A stretch of DNA of 64,000 nt from Streptomyces lincolnensis (GCF_021173675.1 NZ_JAIHON010000016.1:62417-126416); one strand, 5' to 3'; positions 41,695-51,028 are shown, counted from the stretch's first letter. Numbers and translations: made by a program. Notes: a model not told the origin generated them from the letters alone.

Positions 41695-43095
41695 TCAGCT
41701 GTCGAAGCCGAGCCCGAGCCGGTCCATGGTCCGCAGCCACAGGTTGCGCCGGCCACCGCGCGCGTCCGCCCGCGCCAGCGACCACTTGGTGAGCGCGATG
41801 CCGGTCCAGGCGAAGGGCTCCGGCGGGAAGGGCAGCGGCTTGGTGCGGACCATCTCCAGCGAGGTCCGCTCGGTGCTCTCCCCCGACAGCAGGTCGAGCA
41901 TCACGTCGGCGCCGAACCGGGTCGCGCCCACGCCCAGGCCCGTGTAGCCCGCCGCGTACGCCACCTTGCCGTGGTGGGCGGTGCCGAAGAACGCCGAGAA
42001 GCGCGAGCAGGTGTCGATCGCGCCGCCCCAGGCGTGCGTGAAGCGGACGCCCTCCAGCTGCGGGAAGCAGGTGAAGAAGTGCCCGGCGAGCTTGGCGTAC
42101 GTCTCCGGGCGGTCGTCGTACTCGGCCCGCACCCGGCCGCCGTAGGGGTACACGGCGTCGTAACCGCCCCACAGGACGCGGTTGTCGGCGGACAGCCGGA
42201 AGTAGTGGAACTGGTTGGCGCTGTCGCCGAGGCCCTGCCGGTTGTGCCAGCCGACCGACGCGAGCTGCTCGGCGGTCAGCGGCTCGGTCATCAGCGCGTA
42301 GTCGTAGACCGGCACGGTGTACGCCCGGACGCGTCGGACCAGGTTCGGGAAGACGTTGGTGCCGAGCGCCACCTTGCGGGCCCGGACCGAGCCGTAGGGA
42401 GTGCGTACGGCCATGCCGGCGCCGTAGGGCTTGAGATCGAGCGCGGGGGTGTGCTCGTACACGCGGACGCCGAGGCGCAGACAGGCCCGCTTCAGTCCCC
42501 AGGCGAGCTTGGCGGGGTGGAGCATGGCCACGCCCCGGCGGTCCCACAGGCCCGCCTCGAACGTCGGCGAGTCGACCTGTTCCCGCACCGCCTCGGCGTC
42601 CAGGAACTCGACGCCGTCCGCGAGACCCTGGCGCCGCGTCTCCTCGTACCAGTCGCGCAGTGCCCACGCCTGGTACGTCTCGGTCGCCACGTCGATCTCG
42701 CCGGTGCGCTCGAAGTCGCAGTCCAGGTCGTGCCGGGCGACCGCCTTCTCGATGTCGTCGAGGTTGCGGGCGCCCAGCTCCTGGAGCCTGTGGATCTCGT
42801 CGGGCCAGCGGGTCAGCCCGTTGGGCAGACCGTGGGTGAGGGAGGCGGCGCAGAAGCCGCCGTTGCGGCCGGAGGCGGCCCAGCCCACCTCGCGGCCCTC
42901 CAGCAGGACGACGTCCCGTCGCGGGTCGCGCTCCTTGGCGTTGAGCGCGGTCCACAGTCCGCTGTAGCCGCCGCCGACGACCAGCAGGTCACAGGTCTCG
43001 GCGCCGGTGAGGGCGGGCTCGGGGTCCGGCTTGGCGGGGTCGTCCAGCCAGTACGGGACGGGCCGGGCTTCGGAGAGTGCCTTCGTCCAGTTCAC
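41695..43095 (-). CDS. FAD-dependent amine oxidase, PuuB-like (DAO family)
   Basis: 466-residue D-amino-acid-oxidase-type flavoprotein. N-terminal FAD motif LLVVGGGYSGLWTALNAKE (about 38-55) and RNGGFCAAS, substrate domain, and C-terminal GYTGLGVGAT. Similar proteins (PuuB) oxidise gamma-glutamyl-putrescine to its aldehyde. It is the last gene of the Pot operon, 3 bases after potC, and an aldehyde dehydrogenase heads the same operon, which fits oxidation of imported polyamine. No gamma-glutamyl-putrescine synthetase is seen in the window. Confidence 0.85.
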   Translation of the reverse strand: MNWTKALSEARPVPYWLDDPAKPDPEPALTGAETCDLLVVGGGYSGLWTALNAKERDPRRDVVLLEGREVGWAASGRNGGFCAASLTHGLPNGLTRWPDEIHRLQELGARNLDDIEKAVARHDLDCDFERTGEIDVATETYQAWALRDWYEETRRQGLADGVEFLDAEAVREQVDSPTFEAGLWDRRGVAMLHPAKLAWGLKRACLRLGVRVYEHTPALDLKPYGAGMAVRTPYGSVRARKVALGTNVFPNLVRRVRAYTVPVYDYALMTEPLTAEQLASVGWHNRQGLGDSANQFHYFRLSADNRVLWGGYDAVYPYGGRVRAEYDDRPETYAKLAGHFFTCFPQLEGVRFTHAWGGAIDTCSRFSAFFGTAHHGKVAYAAGYTGLGVGATRFGADVMLDLLSGESTERTSLEMVRTKPLPFPPEPFAWTGIALTKWSLARADARGGRRNLWLRTMDRLGLGFDS

Positions 43096-43098
43096 GGC

Positions 43099-43899
43099 TC
43101 ACGCCTTTTGTCTGTTGCGGCGATTGCCGACGACCATGGAGGCCAGGACCAGAAGGACGGCGACGAGGAACATGGCCGTCCCGATGACGTTGATCTGCAC
43201 GGGCGTTCCGCGCTGCGCCGACCCCCAGACGAACATCGGGAAGGTGACGGTCGAGCCCGCGTTGAAGTTGGTGATGATGAAGTCGTCGAAGGAGAGCGCG
43301 AAGGCGAGCAGCGCGCCCGCCGCGATGCCGGGGGCGGCGATCGGGAGCGTGACCCTGACGAAGGTCTGGACGGGGCCCGCGTACAGGTCCTGGGCAGCCT
43401 GCTCCAGCCGGGGGTCCATCGACATCACTCGTGCCTTCACCGCCGTGACGACGAAGCTCAGGCAGAACATGATGTGGGCGATGAGGATCGTCCAGAAGCC
43501 CAGCTGGGCGCCCATGTTGAGGAACAGGGTGAGCAGCGAGGCCGCCATGACGACCTCGGGCATCGCCATCGGCAGGAAGATCAGCGAGTTGACCGCGCCC
43601 CGGGCACGGAACCGGTAGCGGACCAGCGCGAAGGCGATCAGCGTGCCGAGGGCGGTCGCGCCGAGCGTGGCCCAGAAGGCGATCTGGAGGCTGACCGACA
43701 GGGAGCCGCACAGGTCGGAGACCCCGCACGGGTCCTTCCAGGCGTCCGTGGAGAACTGCTGCCACGCGTAGTTGAAGCGCCCCTTCGGTTTGTTGAAGGA
43801 GAACACCGTGACGACGACGTTCGGCAGCAGGAGATACCCGAGCGTCAGCAGTCCCGCGATGACGACGAGATGGCGCTTGAGCCAGTTGACGAGGGCCAT
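43099..43899 (-). CDS. potC: Polyamine ABC transporter permease PotC
   Basis: 266-residue permease with six membrane segments and the EAA loop LEQAAQDLYAGPVQTFVRVTLP. Second permease of a spermidine/putrescine importer. ATG 43897-43899 directly abuts the potB stop. C-terminal RRNRQKA is cytoplasmic. Part of the operon aldehyde dehydrogenase-potD-potA-potB-potC-oxidase. Confidence 0.9.
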   Translation of the reverse strand: MALVNWLKRHLVVIAGLLTLGYLLLPNVVVTVFSFNKPKGRFNYAWQQFSTDAWKDPCGVSDLCGSLSVSLQIAFWATLGATALGTLIAFALVRYRFRARGAVNSLIFLPMAMPEVVMAASLLTLFLNMGAQLGFWTILIAHIMFCLSFVVTAVKARVMSMDPRLEQAAQDLYAGPVQTFVRVTLPIAAPGIAAGALLAFALSFDDFIITNFNAGSTVTFPMFVWGSAQRGTPVQINVIGTAMFLVAVLLVLASMVVGNRRNRQKA

Positions 43900-44829
43900 T
43901 TAGACCAGATCCTCCGTCCCCGACCTGCGGATGTAGAAGGTGACCATGATGAGGATCGCGGCCATGAGGATGAAGGACAGGGCCGCCGCCGTCGGATAGT
44001 CGAGGATCCGCAGGAACTGCGTCTGGATGACGTTTCCGATCATGCGGGTGTCGGTGGAGCCGAGCAGGTCCGCGTTGACGTAGTCGCCGGCCGCCGGGAT
44101 GAAGGTGAGCAGGGTCCCGGAGACCACGCCCGGCATCGACAGCGGGAAGGTGACCTTCCGGAAGGTCACCCAGGGCTTGGCGTACAGGTCGCCGGCCGCC
44201 TCGTGCAGCCGTCCGTCGATGCGCTCCAGCGAGGTGTACAGCGGCAGGATCATGAACGGCAGGAAGTTGTACGTCAGACCGCACACGACGGCCAGCGGGG
44301 TGGCCAGGACCCGGTCGCCCGCGGTCCAGCCGAGCCAGTTGGTGACGTCCAGGACGTGCAGGGTGTTGAGGGCGCCGACGACCGGGCCGCCGTCCGCGAG
44401 GATCGTCTTCCAGGCGAGGGTGCGGATCAGGAAGCTGGTGAAGAAGGGCGCGATCACCAGGATCATGATCAGGTTCCGCCAGCGGCCCGCGCGGAAGGCG
44501 ATGAGGTACGCCAGCGGGTAGCCGAGCAGCAGACACAGCACCGTCGCGGCGGCCGCGTAGGCGACCGAGCGCAGGAACTGCGGCCAGTACCCGCTCAGCG
44601 CGTCCCAGTAGGTCACGAAGTGCCAGGTGACCTTGTAGCCCTCCTCCAGGGAGCCCGTCTGCACGGACGTGGAGGCCTGGTAGATCATCGGCAGCGCGAA
44701 GAAGACCAGCAGCCACAGGATGCCGGGCAGCAGCAGCCAGTACGGCGTGAAGCGGCCTCTTCTGCGCGGGGGCTTCTTCTCCGGAGCCGTCGGGGTCGGA
44801 GGCGGCGGCGCCTCGGTGAGCGTCGCCAT
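43900..44829 (-). CDS. potB: Polyamine ABC transporter permease PotB
   Basis: 309-residue permease: a proline-rich cytoplasmic start of about 25 residues, six membrane segments, and coupling loop LHEAAGDLYAKPWVTFRKVTFP. ATG 44827-44829 overlaps the potA stop by one base (TGATG), so the two are translationally coupled. Confidence 0.9.
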   Translation of the reverse strand: MATLTEAPPPPTPTAPEKKPPRRRGRFTPYWLLLPGILWLLVFFALPMIYQASTSVQTGSLEEGYKVTWHFVTYWDALSGYWPQFLRSVAYAAAATVLCLLLGYPLAYLIAFRAGRWRNLIMILVIAPFFTSFLIRTLAWKTILADGGPVVGALNTLHVLDVTNWLGWTAGDRVLATPLAVVCGLTYNFLPFMILPLYTSLERIDGRLHEAAGDLYAKPWVTFRKVTFPLSMPGVVSGTLLTFIPAAGDYVNADLLGSTDTRMIGNVIQTQFLRILDYPTAAALSFILMAAILIMVTFYIRRSGTEDLV

Positions 44830-45992
44830 CAGACCGCCGCCTCTTCCTCGGTGCCGGCGTCGATGTCCATCGCGGCGTCCAGGCCGAAGGTGTGCGCCGG
44901 GTTCCAGTGCAGGACCACGTCCGCGCCCGGCACCAGCCGGGCGTCCCGGTCGATGTTCTGGGCGTAGACCTCGAACTCGGGGCAGACGGGGCTGTCGATG
45001 ACGTACTGCGTGGAGACGCCGATGAAGCTGGAGTCGGCGATCTTCCCGGTGATCCGGTTGCGGCCCGCGGGGATCTCGCCCGCCTCGTCGGCGTGGGTGA
45101 GGGTGATCTTCTCGGGCCGGACCCCGACCAGCACCTTGCCGCCGGTCGTCGTGGGCGCCGAACAGCGCGCCTCGGGCAGGACGAGCTTGCCGCCGCCCGC
45201 CTTCAGTACGATCTCGTCGCCGCTCCTGGAGTCGACCTCGGCCTCGATGAGGTTCGACGTACCGAGGAAGTTGGCGACGAAGGTGGTGTCCGGGTTCTCG
45301 TAGAGGTCGGTGGGCGAGCCGAGCTGCTCCACCCGGCCCGCGTTCATCACGGCGACCGTGTCGGCCATGGTCATGGCCTCCTCCTGGTCGTGCGTGACGT
45401 GGATGAAGGTGATGCCGACCTCGGTCTGGATCCGCTTGAGCTCCAGCTGCATCTGGCGGCGCAGCTTGAGGTCCAGGGCGCCGAGGGGTTCGTCGAGGAG
45501 GAGCACCTTGGGGTGGTTGATCAGCGCCCGCGCCACGGCCACCCGCTGCTGCTGGCCGCCCGAGAGCTGGTGCGGCTTCTTGCGCGCCTGCTCGCCGAGC
45601 TGCACCAGGTCGAGCATCTCCTCGACCTGCTTCTTCACCGATTTGATGCCGCGCCGGCGCAGCCCGAAGGCGACGTTCTCGAAGATGTCGAGGTGCGGGA
45701 AGAGCGCGTAGGACTGGAAGACGGTGTTCACCGGCCGCTTGTAGGGCGGCAGCCGGGTGACCTCCTGGTCACCGAGGTGGACGGTGCCGCTGGTGGGCTC
45801 CTCCAGTCCCGCGATCATGCGCAGGGTGGTGGTCTTGCCGCAGCCGGAGGCGCCGAGCAGGGCGAAGAAGGAGCCCTGCGGCACGGTCAGGTCGAGGGGA
45901 TGTACGGCGGTGAAGGAGCCGTAGGTCTTGCCGATGCCGGAGAGGCGGACGTCGCCGCTGCCCTCTGTGTTCTTGTTCGTCACGGTGGTCAC
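44829..45992 (-). CDS. potA: Polyamine ABC transporter ATP-binding protein PotA
   Basis: 387-residue ATPase. Walker A GASGCGKT (47-54), Q-loop VFQSYALFPH, signature LSGGQQQR (143-150), Walker B LLLDEP and H-loop VTHDQEEAM. A C-terminal TOBE regulatory domain (about 290-370) follows, as in PotA. GTG 45990-45992 overlaps the potD stop (GTGA), which fixes the start; the long upstream open frame is a shadow. Energises PotBC. Confidence 0.93.
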   Translation of the reverse strand: MTTVTNKNTEGSGDVRLSGIGKTYGSFTAVHPLDLTVPQGSFFALLGASGCGKTTTLRMIAGLEEPTSGTVHLGDQEVTRLPPYKRPVNTVFQSYALFPHLDIFENVAFGLRRRGIKSVKKQVEEMLDLVQLGEQARKKPHQLSGGQQQRVAVARALINHPKVLLLDEPLGALDLKLRRQMQLELKRIQTEVGITFIHVTHDQEEAMTMADTVAVMNAGRVEQLGSPTDLYENPDTTFVANFLGTSNLIEAEVDSRSGDEIVLKAGGGKLVLPEARCSAPTTTGGKVLVGVRPEKITLTHADEAGEIPAGRNRITGKIADSSFIGVSTQYVIDSPVCPEFEVYAQNIDRDARLVPGADVVLHWNPAHTFGLDAAMDIDAGTEEEAAV

Positions 45993-47236
45993 GCCCCAGT
46001 CAGCTTCGCGAACTTCTCTTCGAACTCGGTCTCTTCCTTCGAGCTCAGCGAGCGGAAGGCGTGCGACTTCTCGGCCATGGCCTTGTCCGGGATGATCAGC
46101 GGATTCTCCGCCGCGTCCTTGTCGATCTTCTCCAGCTCGGCCTTCACCCCGTCGACCGGACACACGTAGTTGATGTACGCGGCGAGTTCGGCGGCCGGCT
46201 TCGGCTCGTAGTAGAAGTCGATGAGCCGCTCGGCGTTCGTCTTGTGGCGGGCCTTGTTGGGGACCAGCAGGTTGTCGGTCGACGTCATGTAGCCGCTGTC
46301 CGGGATGATGAAGTCGATGTCCGGGCTGTCCGCCTTCAGCTGGACGACGTCGCCGGCCCAGGCGATACAGGCCGCGAAGTCGCCGCTGGTCAGGTCCGAG
46401 GTGTAGTCGTTGCCCGTGAAGCGGCGGATCTGGCCCTTGTCGACGCCCTTCTGGATGCGCGCGACGGCCGCGTCGAAGTCGTCGGCGGTGAACGTCGCCG
46501 GGTCCTTGCCCATGTCGAGCAGGGTCATGCCGATGCTGTCGCGCATCTCCGAGAGGAAGCCGACGCGGCCCTTGAGCTTCGGGTTGTCGAGCAGGTCGGA
46601 GACCGACTTCACCTCGACGCCGTCCAGCGCCTTCTTGTTGTAGGCGATGACCGTGGAGATGCCCTGCCAGACGTAGGAGTAGGCGCGGCCGGGATCCCAG
46701 TCCGGGTCGCGGAACTGCGCGGACAGGTTGGCGTAGGCGTGGGGCAGGTTGGACGCGTCCAGTTTCTGTACCCAGCCCAGGCGGATCAGCCGGGCCGCCA
46801 GCCAGTCGGTGAGGACGATCAGGTCGCGGCCGGTGTCCTGGCCCGCGGCGAGCTGCGGCTTGATCTTGCCGAAGAACTCGTTGTTGTCGTTGATGTCCTC
46901 GGTGTACTTGACCTTGATGCCGGTGCGCCGGGTGAACTGCTCCAGCGTCGGATGGTGCTTGCCGCTGTCGTCGACGTCCATGTACTCGGTCCAGTTGGAG
47001 AAGTTCACCGTCTTCTCCTTGGCCGAGCGGTCGTCCGCGGAGACGCCGCCCTGCGTGTTGCCCGCCGCGGGGATGCCGCAGGCGCTCAGGCCCGCGACGC
47101 CGCCGACCGCGAGCGCGCCGCCCGCGGAGGCGCGCAGCAGCGATCGGCGGGTGAGGGAGGCACGCCCGTTGCGGAAGCTGCGCCGCACGGCGGCCACCTG
47201 GGCCGGGGACAGGCGGTCTGGCTCGAACTGCTCCAT
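45989..47236 (-). CDS. potD: Polyamine-binding lipoprotein PotD
   Basis: 415-residue substrate-binding protein. A twin-arginine motif LTRRSLLRAS and lipobox GLSAC (Cys53) mark a Tat-exported lipoprotein. The mature part has the spermidine/putrescine-binding features NFSNWTEYMD, an Asp/Trp-rich site WAGDVVQL and NYVCPVDGV. ATG 47234-47236 is chosen because a longer start would extend the signal; AAAGGG lies eleven bases upstream. 78 bases after the aldehyde dehydrogenase gene. Confidence 0.9.
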   Translation of the reverse strand: MEQFEPDRLSPAQVAAVRRSFRNGRASLTRRSLLRASAGGALAVGGVAGLSACGIPAAGNTQGGVSADDRSAKEKTVNFSNWTEYMDVDDSGKHHPTLEQFTRRTGIKVKYTEDINDNNEFFGKIKPQLAAGQDTGRDLIVLTDWLAARLIRLGWVQKLDASNLPHAYANLSAQFRDPDWDPGRAYSYVWQGISTVIAYNKKALDGVEVKSVSDLLDNPKLKGRVGFLSEMRDSIGMTLLDMGKDPATFTADDFDAAVARIQKGVDKGQIRRFTGNDYTSDLTSGDFAACIAWAGDVVQLKADSPDIDFIIPDSGYMTSTDNLLVPNKARHKTNAERLIDFYYEPKPAAELAAYINYVCPVDGVKAELEKIDKDAAENPLIIPDKAMAEKSHAFRSLSSKEETEFEEKFAKLTGA

Positions 47237-47314
47237 GCGCGTGGTGCCCTTTCGGGATGAGCGGCCGCGGGTCGGGCGGCCTGGAGACGTCACCCGGCGG
47301 TAGCCGGACATCGG

Positions 47315-48853
47315 TTACAGCCGGTCCCCGAAGATCGTGCGGTGCCAGTCCTTGCGGGGCACCGCCGTGTTGTCGAACATGACGTGCTTGATCTGGGTGT
47401 ACTCCTCGAACGAGTACGCGGACATGTCCTTGCCGAAGCCGGACGCCCGGTATCCGCCGTGGGGCATCTCGCTGATGATCGGGATGTGGTCGTTGACCCA
47501 CACACAGCCCGCCCTGAGCTCACGGGTGGCACGGTTCGCCCGGTAGACGTCACGGCTCCAGGCGGAGGCCGCGAGCCCGTAGGGCGTGTCGTTCGCCAGC
47601 CGGATCCCCTCGTCGTCGCTGTCGAAGGGCAGCACCACCAGGACCGGTCCGAAGATCTCGGACTGGACGATCTCGCTGTCCTGGGCGGCGTCCGCGATCA
47701 GGGTGGGGCGATAGTACGCCCCGTTCTTGAGATCGCCCCGAGGAGCCTCGCCGCCGGTCACCACGCGCGCGTAGGCGCGCGCCCGCTCGACGAAACCGGC
47801 GACCCGGTCCCGCTGGACGTGCGAGATCAACGGGCCGAGGTCGGTGCCCGCGGCGAACGGGTCGCCGAGCCTGACGGTCTCCATGAGGGCGGCCGTCCGC
47901 TCGACGAACGCCTCGTAGAGGGGCCGCTGCACATACGCGCGCGTGGCGGCCGTGCAGTCCTGCCCGGTGTTGATGAGCGCGCCCGCGACCGCCCCGTGGA
48001 CGGCCGCCTCCAGGTCGGCGTCGTCGAAGACCAGGAAGGGCGCCTTGCCGCCGAGTTCCAGGTGGAGGCGCTTGACGGTGGCCGTGGCGATCTCGGCGAC
48101 GCGCTTGCCGACGGCCGTGGAGCCCGTGAAGGAGGTCATGGCCACGTCCGGGTGGCCGACGAGGTGCTCGCCGGCCTCCTTGCCGGTGCCCGTGACGATG
48201 TTGATCACGCCGTCCGGGATCCCGGCGTCGGTGGCGGCCCGCGCGAACAGCAACGAGGTCAGCGGGGTGAGCTCGGCGGGCTTCAGGACGATGGTGTTGC
48301 CCGCGGCGATCGCCGGGAGGATCTTCCAGGCGGCCATCTGCAGGGGGTAGTTCCAGGGGGCGATGGAGCCGACGACGCCGATGGGCTCACGGCGGACGTA
48401 CGAGGTGTGGTCGCCGGAGTACTCGCCCGCGGACTGCCCTTGGAGGTGCCGGGCGGCGCCCGCGAAGAACGCGGTGTTGTCGATGGTGCCCGGGACGTCG
48501 AACTCCCGGGTCAGCTTCAGCGGCTTGCCGCACTGGAGGGACTCGGCGCGGGCCAGGTCGTCGGCGTGGTCGGCGAGCACGGCGGCGAAGCGGTGCAGGG
48601 CGTCGGAGCGTTCTCCCGGGGTGGCCGAGGACCAGCCCGGGAAGGCCGCGCGGGCGGCGGCGACGGCCGCGTCCACGTCGGCGGTGCCCGCCAGTTCGAA
48701 CGTGTACACGTCCTCGCCGGTCGCCGGGTCGACGACCGTGTGCGTCCGGCCGGAGGTGCCCTTCGCCGGGCGGCCCGCGATGAACTGCGCGCCGTCCGCG
48801 AAGCGCTCCTGGGCCGCGAACCGGTCCGGGGTGGCAGTGCCCGGGTTGTGCAT
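47315..48853 (-). CDS. Aldehyde dehydrogenase, gamma-aminobutyraldehyde type
   Basis: 512-residue ALDH close to gamma-aminobutyraldehyde/betaine-aldehyde enzymes (PatD/PuuC kind). NAD-binding APWNYPLQM and LKPAELTP, general base Glu266 in LELGGK and nucleophile Cys300 in NTGQDCTAATR. ATG 48851-48853 with a strong GGAGGAG site. First gene of the polyamine operon, so it probably oxidises the aldehyde made by the FAD oxidase or a transaminase toward GABA. It is paralogous to the enzyme at 58930-60369. Confidence 0.88.
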   Translation of the reverse strand: MHNPGTATPDRFAAQERFADGAQFIAGRPAKGTSGRTHTVVDPATGEDVYTFELAGTADVDAAVAAARAAFPGWSSATPGERSDALHRFAAVLADHADDLARAESLQCGKPLKLTREFDVPGTIDNTAFFAGAARHLQGQSAGEYSGDHTSYVRREPIGVVGSIAPWNYPLQMAAWKILPAIAAGNTIVLKPAELTPLTSLLFARAATDAGIPDGVINIVTGTGKEAGEHLVGHPDVAMTSFTGSTAVGKRVAEIATATVKRLHLELGGKAPFLVFDDADLEAAVHGAVAGALINTGQDCTAATRAYVQRPLYEAFVERTAALMETVRLGDPFAAGTDLGPLISHVQRDRVAGFVERARAYARVVTGGEAPRGDLKNGAYYRPTLIADAAQDSEIVQSEIFGPVLVVLPFDSDDEGIRLANDTPYGLAASAWSRDVYRANRATRELRAGCVWVNDHIPIISEMPHGGYRASGFGKDMSAYSFEEYTQIKHVMFDNTAVPRKDWHRTIFGDRL

Positions 48854-49031
48854 GTCGCTCTCCTCCGCCGTCGCCCCGGTCCGGGACGGGGCTGGCGTAG
48901 CTCCAGCTGGATTTGAGTGCCGATCCTGACAGAGCAGAGGGCGTCCAACAAGTGATTCCGTTGTTGCCTTTTGGTTACGCGACGGAATCTGTCGACCAGG
49001 TGTCGAGTGGGCCGGGAAAAGGGGGGACGGA
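48854..49031. promoter_or_regulatory. Divergent promoter region with inverted repeats
   Basis: Between the polyamine operon and the NADAR gene. CAACAA-N9-TTGTTG (about 48946-48966) is nested next to GATTCCGT (48954-48961) paired with ACGGAATC (48982-48989). These could be operators for the polyamine operon. I see no clear consensus promoter. Confidence 0.4.
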
Positions 49032-49631
49032 GTGTCAGTGGTGCCTGCCAGACTCGCGTGCATGGAAGGAACCACGGGGCTGATCGACTCGCGGGACGCC
49101 CTGGTCAGGGCGGTCCGGGCGGGTGCGCGGATCAAGTACCTGCATTTCTGGGGGCACGCGCCGCGGGCGGACGGCCGGGTCGGTGCGAGCTGTCTGAGCC
49201 AGTGGTGGCCGTCGCCGTTCGCCGTGGACGGCGTGACCTATGCGACCGCCGAGCACTGGATGATGGCGGGCAAGGCGCGGCTTTTCGAAGATCCCGAGGC
49301 CGAGCGGCGGGTGCTGGACGCCGGCCATCCGGCCGAGGCCAAGAAGGCCGGGCGGCTCGTGCGGGGCTTCGACGAGGCGATATGGGAGCGCGAGCGGTTC
49401 CGGATCGTGGTCGAGGGCAGCGTCCACAAGTTCGCCGCGCACGCGGATCTGCGGGAGTTCCTGGTGAACACGGGCGACCGGGTGCTGGTGGAGGCCAGTC
49501 CCGTGGACCGCGTGTGGGGCATCGGCCTCGCCGCGGACGACGAGGCGGCCGCGGATCCCGAGCGGTGGCGGGGCCCGAACCTGCTGGGGTTCGCGTTGAT
49601 GGAGGCCCGGGGGCGGTTGCGGGAGGGGTGA
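49032..49631 (+). CDS. NADAR-domain protein (YbiA-like N-glycosidase fold)
   Basis: About 199 residues with the NADAR (DUF1768) domain: FWGHAPRADGRVGASCLSQWW, then TYATAEHWMMAGKARLF with the conserved Glu of the active site, and VWGIGLAADDEAAADPERW with GPNLLGFALMEAR. Characterised members hydrolyse N-glycosidic bonds in damaged riboflavin-pathway intermediates or ADP-ribosylated nucleic acid. GTG 49032 has GGGGGGACGG upstream; ATG 49062 is the next candidate. Divergent from the polyamine operon and followed by a hairpin (49639-49661). Confidence 0.83.
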   Translation: MSVVPARLACMEGTTGLIDSRDALVRAVRAGARIKYLHFWGHAPRADGRVGASCLSQWWPSPFAVDGVTYATAEHWMMAGKARLFEDPEAERRVLDAGHPAEAKKAGRLVRGFDEAIWERERFRIVVEGSVHKFAAHADLREFLVNTGDRVLVEASPVDRVWGIGLAADDEAAADPERWRGPNLLGFALMEARGRLREG

Positions 49632-49638
49632 CGGCAGC

Positions 49639-49661
49639 GGGGCCGGCCCTCGACCGGCCCC
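49639..49661 (+). terminator. Hairpin after the NADAR gene
   Basis: GGGGCCGG (49639-49646) pairs with CCGGCCCC (49654-49661), 7-base loop, just past the NADAR stop and before the convergent DUF4190 gene. Confidence 0.5.
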
Positions 49662-49701
49662 CTGTCGCCTTGTTTGCTTCAGTGGCCCCCGAGGGCCTCC
49701 C

Positions 49702-50223
49702 TCACAGCCCCCACGCGCCCATGATGCTCGCGAAGACGAGGAAGCCGAGCAGCGGCAGGATCACGGTGGCGATGATCCCGCAGACGAGCCCCGCGGTCGC
49801 CGCGCCCCTGTTGGTGGCCTCGCCCCGGTTGGCCTTCCCCCGGCCGATCGCGCCGAAGATGATGGCGAGGATCCCGAGGATGACACCGAGCCACCACATC
49901 ACGACGACCACGCTGCACACGACACCGATGATGCCCAGCACCAGCGCGGTCGTGCCCATGCCGTTGGCCGGCTGCGGCGCCATGCCGTAGCCCGGCGCCT
50001 GCGGATAGGCGCCCATCGGGGGCGCGGCCGGGTAGGCGTGCTGGCTCGGGTAGGAGGGGTTCTGGCCCTGGTACGGCTGACCCGCGTTCGGGTAGCCGTA
50101 GCCCGGAGCGGCCCCCGGCGCGGCGGGCGGATAGGCGTATCCGCCGACTCCCCCCGCGGGCTGTTGCGGCGGCTGCGACGGCGGCGGCCCGAATCCCCCG
50201 GATCCGGGTTGGGCGTCGGACAT
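49702..50223 (-). CDS. DUF4190 membrane protein with Pro/Gly/Tyr-rich N-terminus
   Basis: 173 residues: about 85 residues rich in Pro, Gly, Tyr and Gln (repeats like QGQNPSYPSQHAYP), then a DUF4190-type segment of two or three membrane helices (GTTALVLGIIGVVCSVVVVMWWLGVILGILAIIFGAIGRGKANRGEATN). Such proteins are common in Streptomyces and of unknown function. ATG 50221-50223 has GGGGAGC upstream. A paralogue follows at 50303; both face the same way. Confidence 0.75.
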   Translation of the reverse strand: MSDAQPGSGGFGPPPSQPPQQPAGGVGGYAYPPAAPGAAPGYGYPNAGQPYQGQNPSYPSQHAYPAAPPMGAYPQAPGYGMAPQPANGMGTTALVLGIIGVVCSVVVVMWWLGVILGILAIIFGAIGRGKANRGEATNRGAATAGLVCGIIATVILPLLGFLVFASIMGAWGL

Positions 50224-50302
50224 GAACTGCTCCCCTCGTTGACTGCCAGGGCATCGTAGTGGCCCTGATCACCTTGGAGAGAAGGGTTCTTGAGAGCTGG
50301 GA

Positions 50303-51028
50303 TCAGCGGGGCGACAGCGCCGGCGCGGAGACGCTGTGCAGGGCGCCGTAGGAGCCGGAGTCGGAGTCGTACTCGTCGTCCATGTTGATGGCGGCCGTGA
50401 TGCCGATGGCGAGCAGGACGAGCACGGCGACGCCGAGGATGATCCCGATGATGCCGGTGATCAGACCGGCCTGCGCCTGACCGTGGTTGTCGGCCAGGCC
50501 CTGCTCGACCCGCTTGCGTCCCTTGATGCCGAAGATCACGGCGAGGATGCCGAGCACGAGCGAGACGACGCCGTACAGACAGAACAGGCAGCAGGACAGG
50601 ATGCCCAGCACCATCGCCGCGATGCCCATGCCGTTCTGCGGCTGCGCCGGCATGCCGGGCCAGCCGCCGTAACCGGGGGGCGGGGCGTAGGACGGGTAGC
50701 CGTAGCCGCCGGGGGCCGCGGGGCCGGTGGGGGCGACCGGCGGGGGCGGCACACCGGGGCCGGGGCCGCCGACCGGGGCGGTGGCGCCCGTGGCGGCCGT
50801 CGCGCCGGGCGGCGGGTAACCGGGCAGGGGGCCGGTGCCGGGGGCGGCGAAGCCGTCGTTCGGCATCGACGTCACCGTGGCCTGGTCGTGCACGGACGGC
50901 GGTCGCTGCGCGGGCGGCGGCTGCTGCGCGGGCGGTTGCGCCTTGTCCAACGACGGCTTGTTCTCCGGTGCCGCCCAGGGGTCGTGGCCGCCACCGGCCT
51001 CTCCGCCCGGCTGCGCTGCGTCCGTCAT
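50303..51028 (-). CDS. DUF4190 membrane protein, paralogue
   Basis: 241 residues with an Ala/Pro/Gly-rich cytoplasmic half and a DUF4190 pair of helices (GIAAMVLGILSCCLFCLYGVVSLVLGILAVIFGIKGRKRVEQGLADNHGQAQAGLITG), then one more membrane segment and an acidic tail. ATG 51026-51028 is preferred over 51034 because AGGGGGAC is then eight bases away. Tandem paralogue of the gene at 49702. Function unknown. Confidence 0.74.
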   Translation of the reverse strand: MTDAAQPGGEAGGGHDPWAAPENKPSLDKAQPPAQQPPPAQRPPSVHDQATVTSMPNDGFAAPGTGPLPGYPPPGATAATGATAPVGGPGPGVPPPPVAPTGPAAPGGYGYPSYAPPPGYGGWPGMPAQPQNGMGIAAMVLGILSCCLFCLYGVVSLVLGILAVIFGIKGRKRVEQGLADNHGQAQAGLITGIIGIILGVAVLVLLAIGITAAINMDDEYDSDSGSYGALHSVSAPALSPR

